Below, piece by piece: positions 35,760 through 49,551 of a stretch of DNA of 64,000 nt. Made by a program: the position numbers and the translations under genes. The stretch is from Antedon mediterranea (taxonomy: Eukaryota; Echinodermata; Crinoidea; Comatulida; Antedonidae). The notes beneath the pieces were generated by a model, which worked only from the letters and a program-made list of their open reading frames with translations, did no database searches and was not told the DNA's origin. Position 1 is the stretch's first letter; the number at the start of each line of letters is the position of its first letter. The stretch is from positions 40,120,804-40,184,803 of the forward strand of contig NC_092671.1 of NCBI RefSeq assembly GCF_964355755.1. The letters are read 5' to 3'.

Positions 35760-36040
35760 TCAATTTGATGCCTCGCAATTTTTAAATTTGTATATCTTTG
35801 TATTTCTATTGTTTACTTGTATGTTCAAGTGCAGTATTATGGAGAGCCATCTCGATAGTGCTTTGCACTCATGGCAATCCTCAGGGTGCTGCACCGCTGT
35901 CTATATGTTCAAGTGCAGTATTATGGAGAGCCATCTCGTTAGTGCTTTGCACTCATGGCAATCCTCAGGGTGCTGCACCGCTGTCTTGTCATGTATTTTT
36001 GTGCCTGAAAATTTAATAAAATAAAATAAATAAAATAACT
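35760..36040 (+). mobile_element. Possible LINE-like 3' end with internal 84-bp duplication
   Basis: ATGTTCAAGTGCAGTATTAT...CTGCACCGCTGTCT is present twice in tandem (35821 and 35905), followed by TGTCATGTATTTTTGTGCC and an AATAAAATAAAATAAATAAA tail. The tail suggests a retroposon 3' end. The open frames across the duplication have no other support. Confidence 0.5.
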
Positions 36041-39000
36041 AACTATTATCATGGAAAAAAAAAACCTCCATGCTATTACTGTATTATGTCGGGGGCTGGG
36101 ACTCGATAAGTATTTTACTTATTTCTAGCCTTCCTATGTTAATGCCATTAATACTATTATTGTTAAAATTTTATCAGAAAAAAGAAATTAAATAAATTTG
36201 AATTGACATTTTCTGTAATTAAAATCCATTTTAAGTAGCATGATCAATAGAGAAGTGATGTTTTTTAAAAGGACTGGCTCCGAGATCTCTGGTTATAATT
36301 GTCAAATTTCTCCAAATCTGAATTTTAGAAATGCTCAGTTTATTTGTATGATATGATGCCCTTGATCTTTCATAATAATTGTTTAATATAAGATAACTGC
36401 ATGTAATTAACTGTTTTGCTAGCTTTGCAAGGACAATTGTGAAATTGAAACAATTTATTGTAAGGTTATAATTTTTAGTACAATGCAGAGGCAAGATACA
36501 TCACCAACAGAGGGCAGTGTCTGTTTCATTTTCAAAACAAGAATCTGAACTTCTTTACAGAAATATTTTTATTCTGATGATTTTGCTTTTGTTTTGATGC
36601 AATTGTAATACATATTTCTGTGTATAATATATGTTTCCAAAACAATACAGCAAATAGAAACAAGGTGAGAAAAACAAATGACTAAAAAATGCTTTAAATA
36701 TAATTATTAATATAAAATACTGTGCTGTGCTGGGGGATTGGGGGTGTGGTGGAAACAGAAAATTTCAGACAAGACGAGCGCCTCGACTTGATTTTATGGA
36801 TAGGATCAATATACAGAAAAGTGTAACCCCTTTTACAAATCATGAATAGAGTATTGGACAATAGGATCTGTTTAGAGTCTATTTTAACTCAGTTTATGAA
36901 CATTTTTAACTAAGGAGATGAAGAATTTGGTTGAGCCTTGAACACAAATACTTCTTTTGTGATGTGCAGGCCTCTGTTCATGACTTCATGTAACAAATTA
37001 CTAATTGGCTTCTTCTATCAGTCGGCACAAGTCTACAGTTGTAAAATAATATATGCTCTGTTTGTGTTTAATCCTCCCCTGATTTTATACTGAATATACT
37101 CATTAAAATTCTAGTCAGTTTGATTATAATAAACTTCCAATTTGAAATAATATTTTAAATACTTGCAGCATTGTTTAGTTTTTTATAATAGATTCTGATT
37201 CTCTAATTGCATACAAATCCTGGTATAAACACAACAGAGGCGTAAGTAAATACATTTCATGCAGTATGCATCTATAATTTGCATGTACCCTGGTACTCTT
37301 TGTTTTGTATCTCTACAACTCATGCTATAACCTAATGAACTTCTAATGGCAGTAGAATCTATTCAGGTGCTTACAGGTCTCAGGTAGGCCTTTTATATGC
37401 AAATGGAAATTCCAACGTGCCCTTATTCAAACCTCTTTATTTCTTCACGGTTGATCGCCTCTTTTGAGTACATGGTTGCGCAAAGTGGTGCCAGAGTTTA
37501 AAACTGATTACCCACGATTCAATATGCTTAAGTAATGCCCAATAACACATGCCCAATTGCCTTAAGATACTTTCTACCTGTACCCATATTTCATTTGCTG
37601 TGCTGTTGGTAGCTAATGTTGTTTTGTTGGAAAACATTCAGTATTTAGTGTTTTTTTTATCTCTGCATTGTCCCTGGAATTCACATGTTTTTGTAACCAG
37701 CGTTTATGCCAGTATGTTTCTATTATTTTAAGATTCTTTTATTTTACATTTATAACTCGGATGTTACTAACTGACGTTGTTGAGGTTTGTTGATCCGTTT
37801 GGAAAAACGTATTCTGATCATTTCTCAAGTTTCTCAGCTGAAAGAATTGTTTATGCACGGTCATAAAATTGTATCTGCCGGTTTGGATATTTTATCATGA
37901 TGTTTGTATAATGCGAACTTTAAAATAATGTCATTCCGTAACCTTGCTCTCGTAAATGTACCATAGTTTTGATTATTGTTACGGTTGAGTAAACATCTTT
38001 TACTCAGTATAACGCTTCATGTAGATCAATATTGTTTATCAAAAAGTCCTCAAAAACAAACATAAGGAATAGAAGAATTGTTGACATTACCATTGAAGGA
38101 GTGCTGCTTAAATAGTCATTTTGTATACAGTGCTGAATGTGAAGTGACAGTTAAAATCTCAGTTCTAGCGCATTGTTTGTCTTCAACTCTCGGAAGTTTT
38201 TGTTAAAAAGATTCATGTTTCTAATGGTACAATTACCAGGAGACAATTTCTAGGACCAGAGGAAATGTTGTAAAATAGTCATTGATGTTTTCAATTTCTG
38301 GTTATTTTGATGGCTTGCATTAAAACAAGTGTTTACATGATACAAACAAGGTGGTGCATGACACACCTACTTGTTTAGAGGTCTACCATCATCTTCGAAC
38401 ATTCATCAAGCTACAATAGCACTCAGGAGAACATTAAAACAATCGCTAAAGCCATCATAAACTGATGAATAATGTGCTGATGACATTAGCAGACTTTCTT
38501 TTGACAACTGTGTTTATAACCTGTGTCACCTAGTCTGACCCCTTCCTCATGTACTGTGTTGCCATGGATACTCAGCAGGGGAAATTATTGGAAGTATTTT
38601 TACTGATTCTAAGAACAGTTTTCTAATCTATGTCCTTATTGCAGCTAAGGTATCCTTTTATATTAATTTGCATTAACCTGGCAAAAGTAAAGTTACTGAC
38701 AATTCTTGTTATTTGCTTGTTCATATTTAAATTATACATTTACACCGGAAATTAGTTAAATAACTGTGACTGCCCATAACAATTAATTGTGTTAAGTTCC
38801 TTCAAACTAGTAGTTCAAGTAGGAATTACAAAGCATTTGTACAAAACAAAAACACAACTGATTGTCCTACTATTATACTTTAAAACATCTTTTATAATAT
38901 GTAACAGAGAAACAAACAATGGATTGTGGTTCTTTATGAAGTGAGCTATGATTGGCTAAGTCTAACTTTGTCTTTGTTAAGTTCCTTTGATTTTCACCTA

Positions 39001-39720
39001 TTCTATAATTTTGGTGCAAACACGTTCTTGACTCCTATAAAATTTTGTCCATTTAAACAAACCACAAACTTTGGTAGACTAAATAAACGTGCACAGTTTC
39101 ATTGTGGATTTTATAGTAGAAGCAGTTCAGGAAGAAGTATTGATTTTTGCGTTCCATAGTTAAAACATCACGGTCAAGTATAACTATTGATTTTCAAAGG
39201 TTTACTAAGTTTACCGATTGCTATTTTTCATCCTTAACGATTTTGATTCTAGACGAGTTTTTTCAAATGTGTAGACTTGTATGAGGCCAGTTGTAAGAAG
39301 AACTGTGTTTTGATTAATTACTTCGAAAATGCGCGATTCTTCAATGTTTTCATCAAGTTCACTTTTCATGTTGTAAACAGCAGTGTTCAAGATATTCTAA
39401 CATTGTATTTTTAAAAATAACACATCCTTTGTATAATATAACAAAAACAGTGTATTATCAGACTATGGTAGACTGTACTATTCACTGTTGTGGAACAGTT
39501 CTTTAAGTTTGAAGCTTAAGAATATTCTGAGATACTTCCCATTACTTAAAGGCTGTACATTCGTTACTCAATCCAGTTAAGTACAGACTGATTGATTTTT
39601 AGTTTGATTTGGAAGAAAATGTCCAGAGTTTTAAATTGCAGACAATCAAGATAAAATTACTATTTTACCATTTGAGTTTTGGATGTAGAACTACAAGGTA
39701 AAACTAAACTTGATAGTAGA
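36041..39720. other. Upstream flank of the SHANK distal exon, no gene seen
   Basis: AT-rich with many short ORFs of low-complexity translation and no recognisable domain. If exon 39721 is a true first coding exon, its promoter and 5' UTR lie at the right end of this stretch; no TATA box or GC-rich core could be assigned. Confidence 0.4.
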
Positions 39721-40191
39721 ATGAATACATTACTTATTGGTTATGATAGCGATGCCAGCGATTCAAGTTCCGACACAGTTATCGAGTTTGCTCTATCTAA
39801 TAATAGTATCGCTAACGGATCAGATCAAGGTGTCTCGGATATTCCCGACGATATTTTAGAAAGTCTCTCTAAGCAGGATATTAATCAATCGAGTGCACCA
39901 TCTTCAGTTCCAAAGCTTTCCCTACAGAGTCCTGATGACAATAATAATAATAAAGTAGGCGGATATTTGGATTTAACAATTACTGGGAGAATCAACTTGA
40001 CTTCTTTGGATTTAGAACTTGTAGCAAAGTTTATGGACTTTCTTCAAAATCGCCAGATTGAAGCATGTATGTTTATAGATGAAATCGGTGAATCAACAAC
40101 AGACGAAGTTGAATGTGAAAATGATATAACTGTTCATTCAAACAATCATATAAGAGTTGATGCGAATAATTCAATTGACGATTTAAAGAAG
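39721..40191 (+). CDS. Candidate distal first coding exon of SHANK (157 codons)
   Basis: The ATG at 39721 is the first in a frame with a TGA at 39673-39675. The frame runs to AAAGAAG followed by GTGGGT, a plausible donor after exactly 157 codons (phase 0). The protein is acidic and Ser/Asp/Asn-rich (LIGYDSDASDSSSDTVIEFA, SIANGSDQGVSDIPDDILES), has a DDNNNNK run from an AAT microsatellite and one folded-looking part (YLDLTITGRINLTSLDLELV, residues about 80-99), and is otherwise likely disordered. No family is recognised. It is assigned to SHANK only because the phase-0 exon at 42768 joins it in frame and in turn joins the exon at 53545. It could instead belong to a separate gene or to none. 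Confidence 0.45.
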
Positions 40192-40284
40192 GTGGGTTAT
40201 CTATTTATGATTAATGACTATCAGTAGTAGTACAGTAAGAGTATTAAACAATATCCCTTAACTGTATTGGATTAAATCCATTCC

Positions 40285-40480
40285 ACCGGGGTAACCCCCT
40301 ACTACTCTCGACAGATGTATTAGGTTCTTTAAATTGCACATGAGCTAGATGGACCTAAGACTCGACGTTCTACCACCAGAACCATGGAGCGAGTGAGGCT
40401 TGAACCCTTGCCAATGTTATGGCTTGGTATTATGGTCCTACTGTCTTAACCACTTGGTCACTCACTCACTCGCTACTGTG
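40285..40480 (-). mobile_element. SINE with tRNA-like head (AGTGGCTGTG / ACCGGGGT family, fullest copy)
   Basis: On the - strand a tRNA-like head has an A box (GACCAAGTGGTTAAGACAGT) and a B box (GGGTTCAAGCC) about 40 bases apart, followed by the family body CATCTAGCTCATGTGCAATT...GGGGGTTACCCCGGTGG. The spacing fits an internal RNA polymerase III promoter. The same body without the head is at 30285-30450. Confidence 0.7.
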
Positions 40481-42767
40481 CTGTATAACCATGGGCCTAC
40501 ACATTTATAGGTCCATGTTATAACAGTCCTGAAACTAGCTTTCAAAATTAGGAATATTTTATTCATTCAGATTTCGTATAATTTGTTTTCTCCAATACAT
40601 ACAGACTTAGTCTAATTGACTCGTAACTGTAATTGAGTTGAGGCTTGCTATGGGTTAGCCAATGGATTAGCCAATGGATTCTATTATCCTAAAGTATCTT
40701 TTATACTTGGTGGGAAGGTAAACAGTTGGGTTTAATTTACAAGCATTTAATTACATTAGTAGCTAAAAATAGTTCTTGTACGTTGTAGTGATATGCTGAT
40801 ATACCTATGTTGAGTTGAACCGTTCTACTGAACCAATAGATGATCATTTCTAGTCCCGTCTCAGATGACAGATCTTAAGAAACCAATACAACAATGTTGT
40901 TCTAATTTTACAAAATCTAAACATGGTAGTTTACCTGCAACACATGACAATGGCTTATTCTATTATCCTGGATAAGCAAGAATTTCCTATACAATATATA
41001 GACAAAATCCTGTAATAACAGTTTTAACTAACCTAAAATGTTCACATGGTTCATGTAATTTGTCCACTGTAGTTATATACAGTACATGTTTCATCAAACA
41101 AAGGTTAGATATTTACTTTACAGGATTTTGAAATAGGGGGCCTAAAAATGGTGAAATGAAAGGCTGAACTTAATTTGATGTCTTATCTTTTGCATTACAA
41201 TTTGCGAAGTTTTCCCCTGCTTGCTATTTTTACTCTTGAAGCCCTGGTGCCTAGACAGTGCCTAGAAATTCCTGCTAGAAGTTTTCAGGTCATAGCACCT
41301 TTGTTTGTTTTCTTCTCATTAATTTAAAGCTAATTATACCAAACGTTAAAGGTCAATATCATCTTATGACTTGTGTTTGATACTGTAACCTAATTATTGT
41401 ATATGACGACACCGAGACGCTTTCTATCGGTCAGCACTCGGTAGAGTAAGTAATGTGCTAAGAAGACATTTCTTGTCGTCGTCAGTTTCTTCCTCAAGGC
41501 CAAATATCAAACATTCCATATCTCATGCTTTGTGAGTTTATCCTACCGGTAGACCAGGTGCTACTATAGGCCTTGTAGTCTTTACTTACATGTGTCTAGT
41601 CACTATATTAACTTACTTATCCTGGAATATGTTACCGGATAATATGCAAACCACTGTAATTGTCGAGTGGAGTGTGAAACGGAATAAGTAACGGGAGGTG
41701 AGGTTTTAAGTTACAGTCTAAATTAAGATGTTTCTTAATTTGTCATGCTTGTTAAATCCGGTCTGATACTTGAAGGGTGGTTTTAAGTTTTTAATGATGT
41801 TGTTTGTTTTGTATCAAAATTATCAGCGTAGGATGAGTGCATTCAGATTTGATTCTACGGATTAAGGTAGGTTTTGTTGAAATATATTCACAATGATATC
41901 TCTAGTCATCACCTGAAAGTTTTAATATTTGTGAATATCCCACTGAAATCAACACTTATATGTACAGTACTGGTATAATATATTGTAATTAGTTAGCATT
42001 ATCTAATTCAAAATGACACTGACAGTGACAGCTCTATTTAAATAATTATTATAATTATGAATTAAAACCGAACAAAATGTAAAATTCTAGTGAGGCAAAC
42101 TGTGGAAAGAAGGTCTAGTTGTAGTGTATTTCATATGTCATGATTGCAGACTTCTGTATTTTTAGAGGCCTCTTTCGATAGCAGAGTATCAGAACGAACA
42201 ACTATTGCTTGTATTCTAAAAATAATATCTGTAATGGCTAATTAACGAGTTTGTGTATCTGTCTGTTAATAAGTAAAAATATTATTTATTTTATTTGCAC
42301 TTCAAATTATTATATTTTGAACAGATGTTGAAATTGTTCCAATTTTAATTTCAACTATAATTATACAACTCAATGTAAATATTATGTGCAATATTAAATT
42401 CTTCAATGTTTATGGTGTTATTAAGTTGGCACCTGCCAGTCTTTCCTATTATTCATGTCTATAGTATGAGTACTAATGTAGCTCATTATTGAAAAGAATA
42501 ATATCTTCTTGTATTCGGGTATTTTAATGTTGCATAGTTGATTATTTGAAGATCAAACACTCACTCAATGGTAGCTAGGGGTGTGTACAGTAGGAGTTAT
42601 TTAGGATCAGAACCGTCGGGTCATAGGTTTGAGATGCTAGTGGTCGCTCCTTTGTTGATTTTCTGTACTGTAAAGCTTGTGGTACAACACACAAATGGCC
42701 TTTGTGAAAAATGTTAATAGTGTTATGTATTATCTGACAATATTGGAAAATTTGTCCTTCAATACAG

Positions 42768-42809
42768 ACATTGACATTGCAAAGAGATTCTACCATTGAT
42801 ACGAAAATG
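42768..42809 (+). CDS. Candidate 42-nt SHANK exon of the distal isoform
   Basis: Fourteen codons (TLTLQRDSTIDTKM) lie between AATACAG and GTAAGT. The exon is phase 0 on both sides, so it joins exon 39721-40191 upstream and 53545 downstream in frame. It has the same length, phase and final Met as the exon at 49552, but no sequence similarity. A MITE lies about 110 bases downstream. Confidence 0.45.
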
Positions 42810-42921
42810 GTAAGTCTATTTGCATTCATCAATATTCTTGTCATGGCGTTACTGACAATATTACTTCCTTCTGCTCCCCATCATCTTTCTCTTCCTCTGG
42901 TCGTTTTCTACCTATTCTCTT

Positions 42922-43060
42922 CTAAAGCTCTGTCTACACTATCTAACTTTATGTGAAAAAAACAAAATGTTATGTGTCCATATATGGACATGATGATGTC
43001 ATAGCACTACCATATTTGGGCACATCACACTGGTTTGATATAGTGTAGACAGAACTTTAT
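42922..43060. mobile_element. MITE of the AAGCTCTGTCTACAC family, copy 9
   Basis: Left end TAAAGCTCTGTCTACACTAT, inner GGACATGATGATGTCATAGC and CATATTTGGGCACATCACAC, right end TAGTGTAGACAGAACTTTAT. Nearly complete, in the first long SHANK intron. Confidence 0.9.
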
Positions 43061-46000
43061 ATTGCAAATTGTCTGCTTCTCAATATGTCCCAGGTCAGTA
43101 ATGGAATGTCAATTTGTATCTTTTGATTTGGTCATTAATCATTAATCATTAATCATTATATAATCATCCAAGTATCAAATCAAAAGTTATTCCATAATGA
43201 CCATAGGTGATTGACAGTTACTACACCTCTAGGCCTGCTAACTACCAATCTTACTACACCTCTATGCCTACTAACTACCAATCTTAAAATCAAAACATAA
43301 TCCAACTGAGGTTTGTTTTCATCCAATTATAATAATGTCAATTAGATTGTTAATAATTAATAATGGCTATAGATATTGATGTTAATAATTAATTTAGTTA
43401 ATTACTGTAGATAAGAATAAGGATTATATCAATTAATTTGATTAAGATTAAATGATGTTATCAATAGTAGAAATTAATAGGAAACATTCAATTATTAGAT
43501 CAAACCTACTCTAATGATCAATCAATATCCTCTAAAGTGATGTATCCACAAGAAATAAAGTGGTGCGGTTTTGCAATAAAAGGGAATAATCTCTGTTCAA
43601 GCCACTGGGTTGTCAAAGGTCTCTATTAAAAGTGGTCAGTTTGAAACCTTATCAACCGTACTGGTGGCTACAGCCCTGTCTAAGGTTACTTTATTCTTAT
43701 GAAAAATGACTTTAAAGATTGGTCATCATCCTGACAGTTGCTATGTAATATAGGCATGGATTTGTGAAGGTATTTTATTCTTTGGAGTGAGTGACTGGGC
43801 CAAACCTTTTCCGGTATGTTCCAATTATGAAGTGAAGACTATTATACTATAATATTGAGAATACGGTGCTTTTTTATTTTATAGTTCATGGTTCAATACA
43901 CTATTAAAGTCTGGTGGTTTTTTAAAATTTATCCAGGCAAACAATTCCAGGTCCTGTAGTTAGCACTTACTGTACTTAGGCAAGTTAATGTTGAAGCTAA
44001 GATTAATCCTATTGTACAGCAAAACATAATGTGCATTGTATAGTCTGACACTGTGTATTTGTGTACCTGCAGTGTGGACTCTTTATGGTAAAAGTTTATC
44101 TTTTATGATCTTTTTACCAAATTTTCAATACAGCACAATAAGGTTGAAATATATTAAGCCAGGTTGGCTATTGTACCATTGGCATCAAGTCATTTCCTTC
44201 TTATGCAAATAGCACTTTTTTCAAGCCTGATCTTGATAAATGGCCGCCGTCAGTGCGCTTTTTCATTTCTCCTTTAATACGCCCGTAGCTTTGTATTTTT
44301 AAATCAAAATGAATGGCATCAAATTTTGAAGTAAATTGAATTAAAAATGCATTAACAGATTAATGGTCTCATGTTCTACTCATATGTTAAACTAGTTTAA
44401 ATTATAATACTTAACTGAATACATACTGAATATTTTATAATGAATTTTTTAATAACGTTAATCTTAATTTACTACATAAATTAACAGAAGATTGAAGAAT
44501 TCCTTTATTGATATCATTATGCTAATATTTTGTTTAATTCAGCTATAAAGAATATTCATTTTTAATATTGCTACTTGTTGTGTCTTTTTATAATACTGTA
44601 CAAACATTCTCATTTAATGGAAATATATTAAATAGACATCATGCACAATTTTGTATTCAAGAAACGATGTATTTTGTAAGAGCAATGTACTCCCTTTTCA
44701 AGATAAATTTTAATATTTTCCTGCAGTACAATAAAGTACTTTGTCAAATATGATCAATATAATTAAAGCCATCAAAGGAATATTATTATCTGAAAAATAC
44801 TTTTTATACTAATGAAAGATAATATACAGTGGGATTATAGGGCATAGTTTAATTTGAACCTTTACAATTTTTAGAAACTAATTTCTACTGTAAAAGATTC
44901 AAGATTCAAGAAATGTTATTGATCCATGAACATTTATTTTGCTTGGCATAATTAAGACAATAAAAAAAGAAAAATATATCAAATTGCAAAAGGCAATGTT
45001 AAAGTACTATTTACCTATTTTAAAATACTGTTAAATTTCTGTTAAAAAACTATTAAAAATAGAGATTGCAAAAAATGCCATATGCCCTGTAAAATACAAT
45101 TAAAAGAGTTATCTTCGAATGTTAGAATTATACATATTAGTGTTGAATAAATTCACATCTAAAAAAAATTTTCCTGTAGTAGGAAGATTCCATAGCTACT
45201 TTCTCTTCTGTTCTAAACGTAAGATTTAATAAAAAAAAAATCAGTACATAACTTTCATTTCCACATAGTTAAATAAAATAGTTGAATACATTGTGTTGTA
45301 ATTTTTGCTTATATTTTGAAAACCTTGTTTATTGTTTCCAGTCGAAATATTTAAGAGTGACTGTAACCTTTAAAATGCAACCTTTGTTCTGTAAAGCATG
45401 CACCTTTTGTTGGTAGTCGCACGTCAGAATCGACCAAACTTGTGTTTGAATAAACTTTAACCGGAAATAAAAGGATCTAGACAATACATTACACTGTGGT
45501 TAAGGTATTACAATTGTATTTAAATACCGGAATTGGGAAAAACTGGATCAGTTACCATAAAGTTGGAATTCCATATGGTTTAGTTAAAAAATAACATATA
45601 GTGGACTAGTTTTTACAGATGGAAGTTTGAGTTTTACAGGCCACATACACTTTTTACATGGAATTTTAGGATGAATTTAGGATACTGTGTATAGTTTTGT
45701 GTAAGTACTGTATTGTACATTAAATATAATAATAAAAGCATAAATTAGGCATAATATGTCAGACATTAATTTTTAATTAGGTTAATAAATACCATACATG
45801 ATACTAAGGATGAAAATACAAAATAGACTACAGTACAGTATGTTGTTTTATTTTTTAAATGGCAATATTGGAACCTAATGATCTCTTTGTTGATATTAAA
45901 TATTCAAGTCAATGATGATCCCAGTTACTATATTTGTATAGTAACCGTATGGTTAGATATTATTAGGGAGCTTTCGCATGTAAACGTTGACTTTAACGGA

Positions 46001-49000
46001 TGACGTCAGCATTCTAGTCATTTGCATAACAACATAGTTCAGCGAATAGTTGCGTTAACGTACTTGTTTGTTTTGATTTCGCACTAAGACGGAAAGTGTA
46101 GAACACATTGCATGTTTCACACATGGCGCTTGCGTGTTTCATGTTGGGCAATAAAGTTAAATTTAAAGTTTACAGGGAAAACTCTCTAATAATATCAGTC
46201 CTGATTTGTTGAGTATTCCATATATTTTGCAATTTTAATCAAATTATAAATCTCATAGTAAACCCATAAACTTAGATAAAACTAGGATCATTCAATTATA
46301 TTTGTTTGTCTAGGCAACTTAAACAAAGTCTGTTGGCATTTTTATATCCTGGAATTAAAATCATTTTTACCAAATCTATGTATTGATGATTAAGGTTGAA
46401 AGTAAATTACCCATGTCAGTTGTTTTGGTTTAAAAAACAGGATTCCCAAATACTTCTGAATTCATATTATACTTATTACAATGCTATGATATAAATATTG
46501 TGATCAAATGCTCTGAATGGACAATGTATGTCGTACAGGAATTAGCTTTTCTCAAGTGATATACAAATCTACAGTGTGATACATATTTTGTTTAGGTCCT
46601 GGAGTTTAATTACCCATACCTCAAAGTTTTTGAAATAATCCTCCATCAATATTTTTTGACAGTGTCAAATATTTTATGTTTGTCATTACTTATTGATTGC
46701 TTTGTTAAATATCTGATACTATTCACATTTACATTGAATATAATCCTGCAGGAAAAATGAGAGATTAAATAAATAGAAACACACATTTTCTTGGTTTATG
46801 TAAATTTATTTTCATCTAACTATACAATGAATTCACCACAAACTGTGTGCTCCAAATTATTCACAAAGACTGGTTTTGTTTTGTGGGCATCGGTTTAATT
46901 CGGTTCATATGACGACAATACTATACTGAGTCATGGCAAATCAAGCATGTAATAAGCAACGCCTCCTGACTATACCCTGCCATGCAGTCAACAATTAACA
47001 CACTACACTGCTATCAGTTATGCTAATTTCAATTAACATAAATATGAATATTTAATTGTATTGACCCAATGTCGAGTATTTGGAGGTTGTAAAATGATTG
47101 ATTTAACTAGGTGCTTTAGAACAAAACAAACATCACAGAACATGTGAATAAGACGAGGCATACATTAATTTACGATTTCAATAGTGATTCATTACAACTG
47201 CAGCTGATGTCTTGTTGAATTTGAATCTACATCTGTGATTGCAAAGGAATAATAAACTCGCAACAGCATTTTGGAAATAATACTAGAAAATCTCTTAGAT
47301 GTAAGTAGGTGAAATTAAGAATTTATTTTTTAAGATTGTGAGCAGGTTAGATTTCCGCATGGCATGATTTTATGCTTGTTTTTGTTGAAACGAATTATGA
47401 TTGTAATTAACACTAATCTGCGTTTCTCGTTTTTGATGCATTTATTTTTTTACTTTGAGAGAATTGATATTTAGAAACTTGGTGTAGTACTGTAGTTTAT
47501 TTTAAAATGAATTCCTTATAATAAAAGATAAAAAAGTATATTCGAACAATAATTATGTGTGTCTTGAAAAAGAATGATGTTGATGATCAGTTAATACATT
47601 TTTTTACAATTTTTGAACTGTGCTATATTTAGAAAAGTAATTTGACAATTCAGAAGTTAATATTAACTTATATCTTTTTACAATTTTTGAAGAGTGCTCT
47701 ATTTTGTTCATGCAAAATGTTTGCTTGCAATGACTGATTCAAACTCAAGGTATTTCTTTTCAAATTGTAAAATCTTCAAGAATAGTGAATGAATTATTCA
47801 CAATTGTATATATCACGTTGCATTTAAATCTTATCTTGACGTATGCATACAGTAACTGAACCCTTCTATTCTCAAGGTTAGGTACGAGTGAATACTGCAT
47901 CTATCCTAGCGCAAGATAATGTATAGTGCAGTTCTTTAAGGGAATCATAGATACAGTTGACATGTGTTTTATATGAATTATGAATGGTATTTAATAACTT
48001 GGCAAGAAACTATACATTTGAGTACAGACTAATACATTACAACATGAATACAGTACTTGAAAGTCATGTTTAAGCATTCAATAACAATCAATTCAATCTT
48101 TCTTCTTGTACATTCACCAGAATTCATGGTAAACCAGAACATGAACAAACTGGATTTTCCAGAAAACTGGACTTTCTAGGACAACCCAATAAAGTCTGAT
48201 AGTCGAGATAGTTGACCATGATAATCAAATGTTATAATAATTGTATCAGTATTTAATCTAGTAAAGAATTTATACTATTGTCACAGTTGAAAGTCCACAA
48301 TATTTCACAATAATTCACTGACGTCGTATTTCATTTTGGTTTAGCCTATGCCTGCATTTTAATGTACTATAACCTCTAGATATTATGTCTTTTGAACTTT
48401 TAATGCTTTTAGATCACAATATTTGTTATTACATACTTCCTTTAACAAACGATTGTATTTCAATACTTTTCCTCTAGAAGTGAGAGTATGCTTTACACAA
48501 AATAGTTAAAACCGCATTTAAACCGTATGAATCTTTTACCTTCCCTTCCCAATACCCTTCCTAAATTATTTAAAGATGCTAATTGTTTCTACCTGATTAC
48601 TTGTCTATCAAAAATTCATTATTTCAAATGAACGTTTGGCCACAATTGATTAAAGATAGCCTACTTGTTGCTACTGAAAAAAAGGTTGTTTTGTCAAAAA
48701 TGTTAATAAGCACCATTGATTTATTTATTAATATCTGCTTATTAATATATATTTAATTTGTATTCCAGTCCATCGGCAAATTAGAGATATTATATAGCTC
48801 CAAGGTTTGATGTCAAATCATAGTTCAAAACAATGTAATATGATACACCAATAAAAGTACAGTATTCATGTCGTAACACTCTTCAACCATGTTACGATAA
48901 GGGGCTGGCGTATGAGAGTCCTACTAATGATAGTCTTATAGTATTGATTTATGTATTAATAAAACTTATTTAATGGTTGTCGGAGAAATGAATTATGATG

Positions 49001-49497
49001 TATTGATCATAAACCTTGATCTATTAATAATCTTTAATACAAATATTATATTACCTTTATTTATGCTTATTAATATAAACAATTAAGAAACTCATTAAAG
49101 TTTATGATTGTTTATTTATTGTCCTATTGTAGAAAGGTACAGTGTTTATGCATGGTTGATGAATAGAAGCACTGCTGTATGCAAAAGGTTATCATTAACT
49201 AATGTGCCGCGTACAATGTTATGTGCTTGTACATAACAGGGAAGTTGGGAAGTACAGTGTTTACATTGAGACTTGAGAAGTTGATTTGAGGTGACCATTA
49301 TCTTATCATATCAATCGGAATTTACTGCTAGTCGTAAATGGTTGTACTTTTGGCAGGGCGTTATAGAGGGGAAGATAATGCTGTCGATTTACGAGTTGAT
49401 AATTCTGTTTGCGATTACTCACTGTATCTGAACTGCTATGTTCACTTCTGTTGCTGCTGTTGTATTAGCAACAGGTGCTGTCGTCTGTTAGGAACTT
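43061..49497. other. Intron or upstream region of SHANK, no exon seen
   Basis: AT-rich. It contains a TTAATCATTAATCATTAATC microsatellite near 43138 and poly(A)-type stretches near 44960-45230. The promoter for the proximal start at 49552 should lie near the right end. No TATA or initiator could be assigned with confidence. Confidence 0.4.
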
Positions 49498-49551
49498 TAA
49501 AACGTGGTTTTTAACATTTTCTGTCTAACAATTTGTTTGGATTTCTACAAA

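Noticed and set aside
38926-39159. 77-codon ORF upstream of the distal SHANK exon
   Set aside because: No ATG context, splice signals or recognisable domain; composition like the surrounding non-coding DNA.
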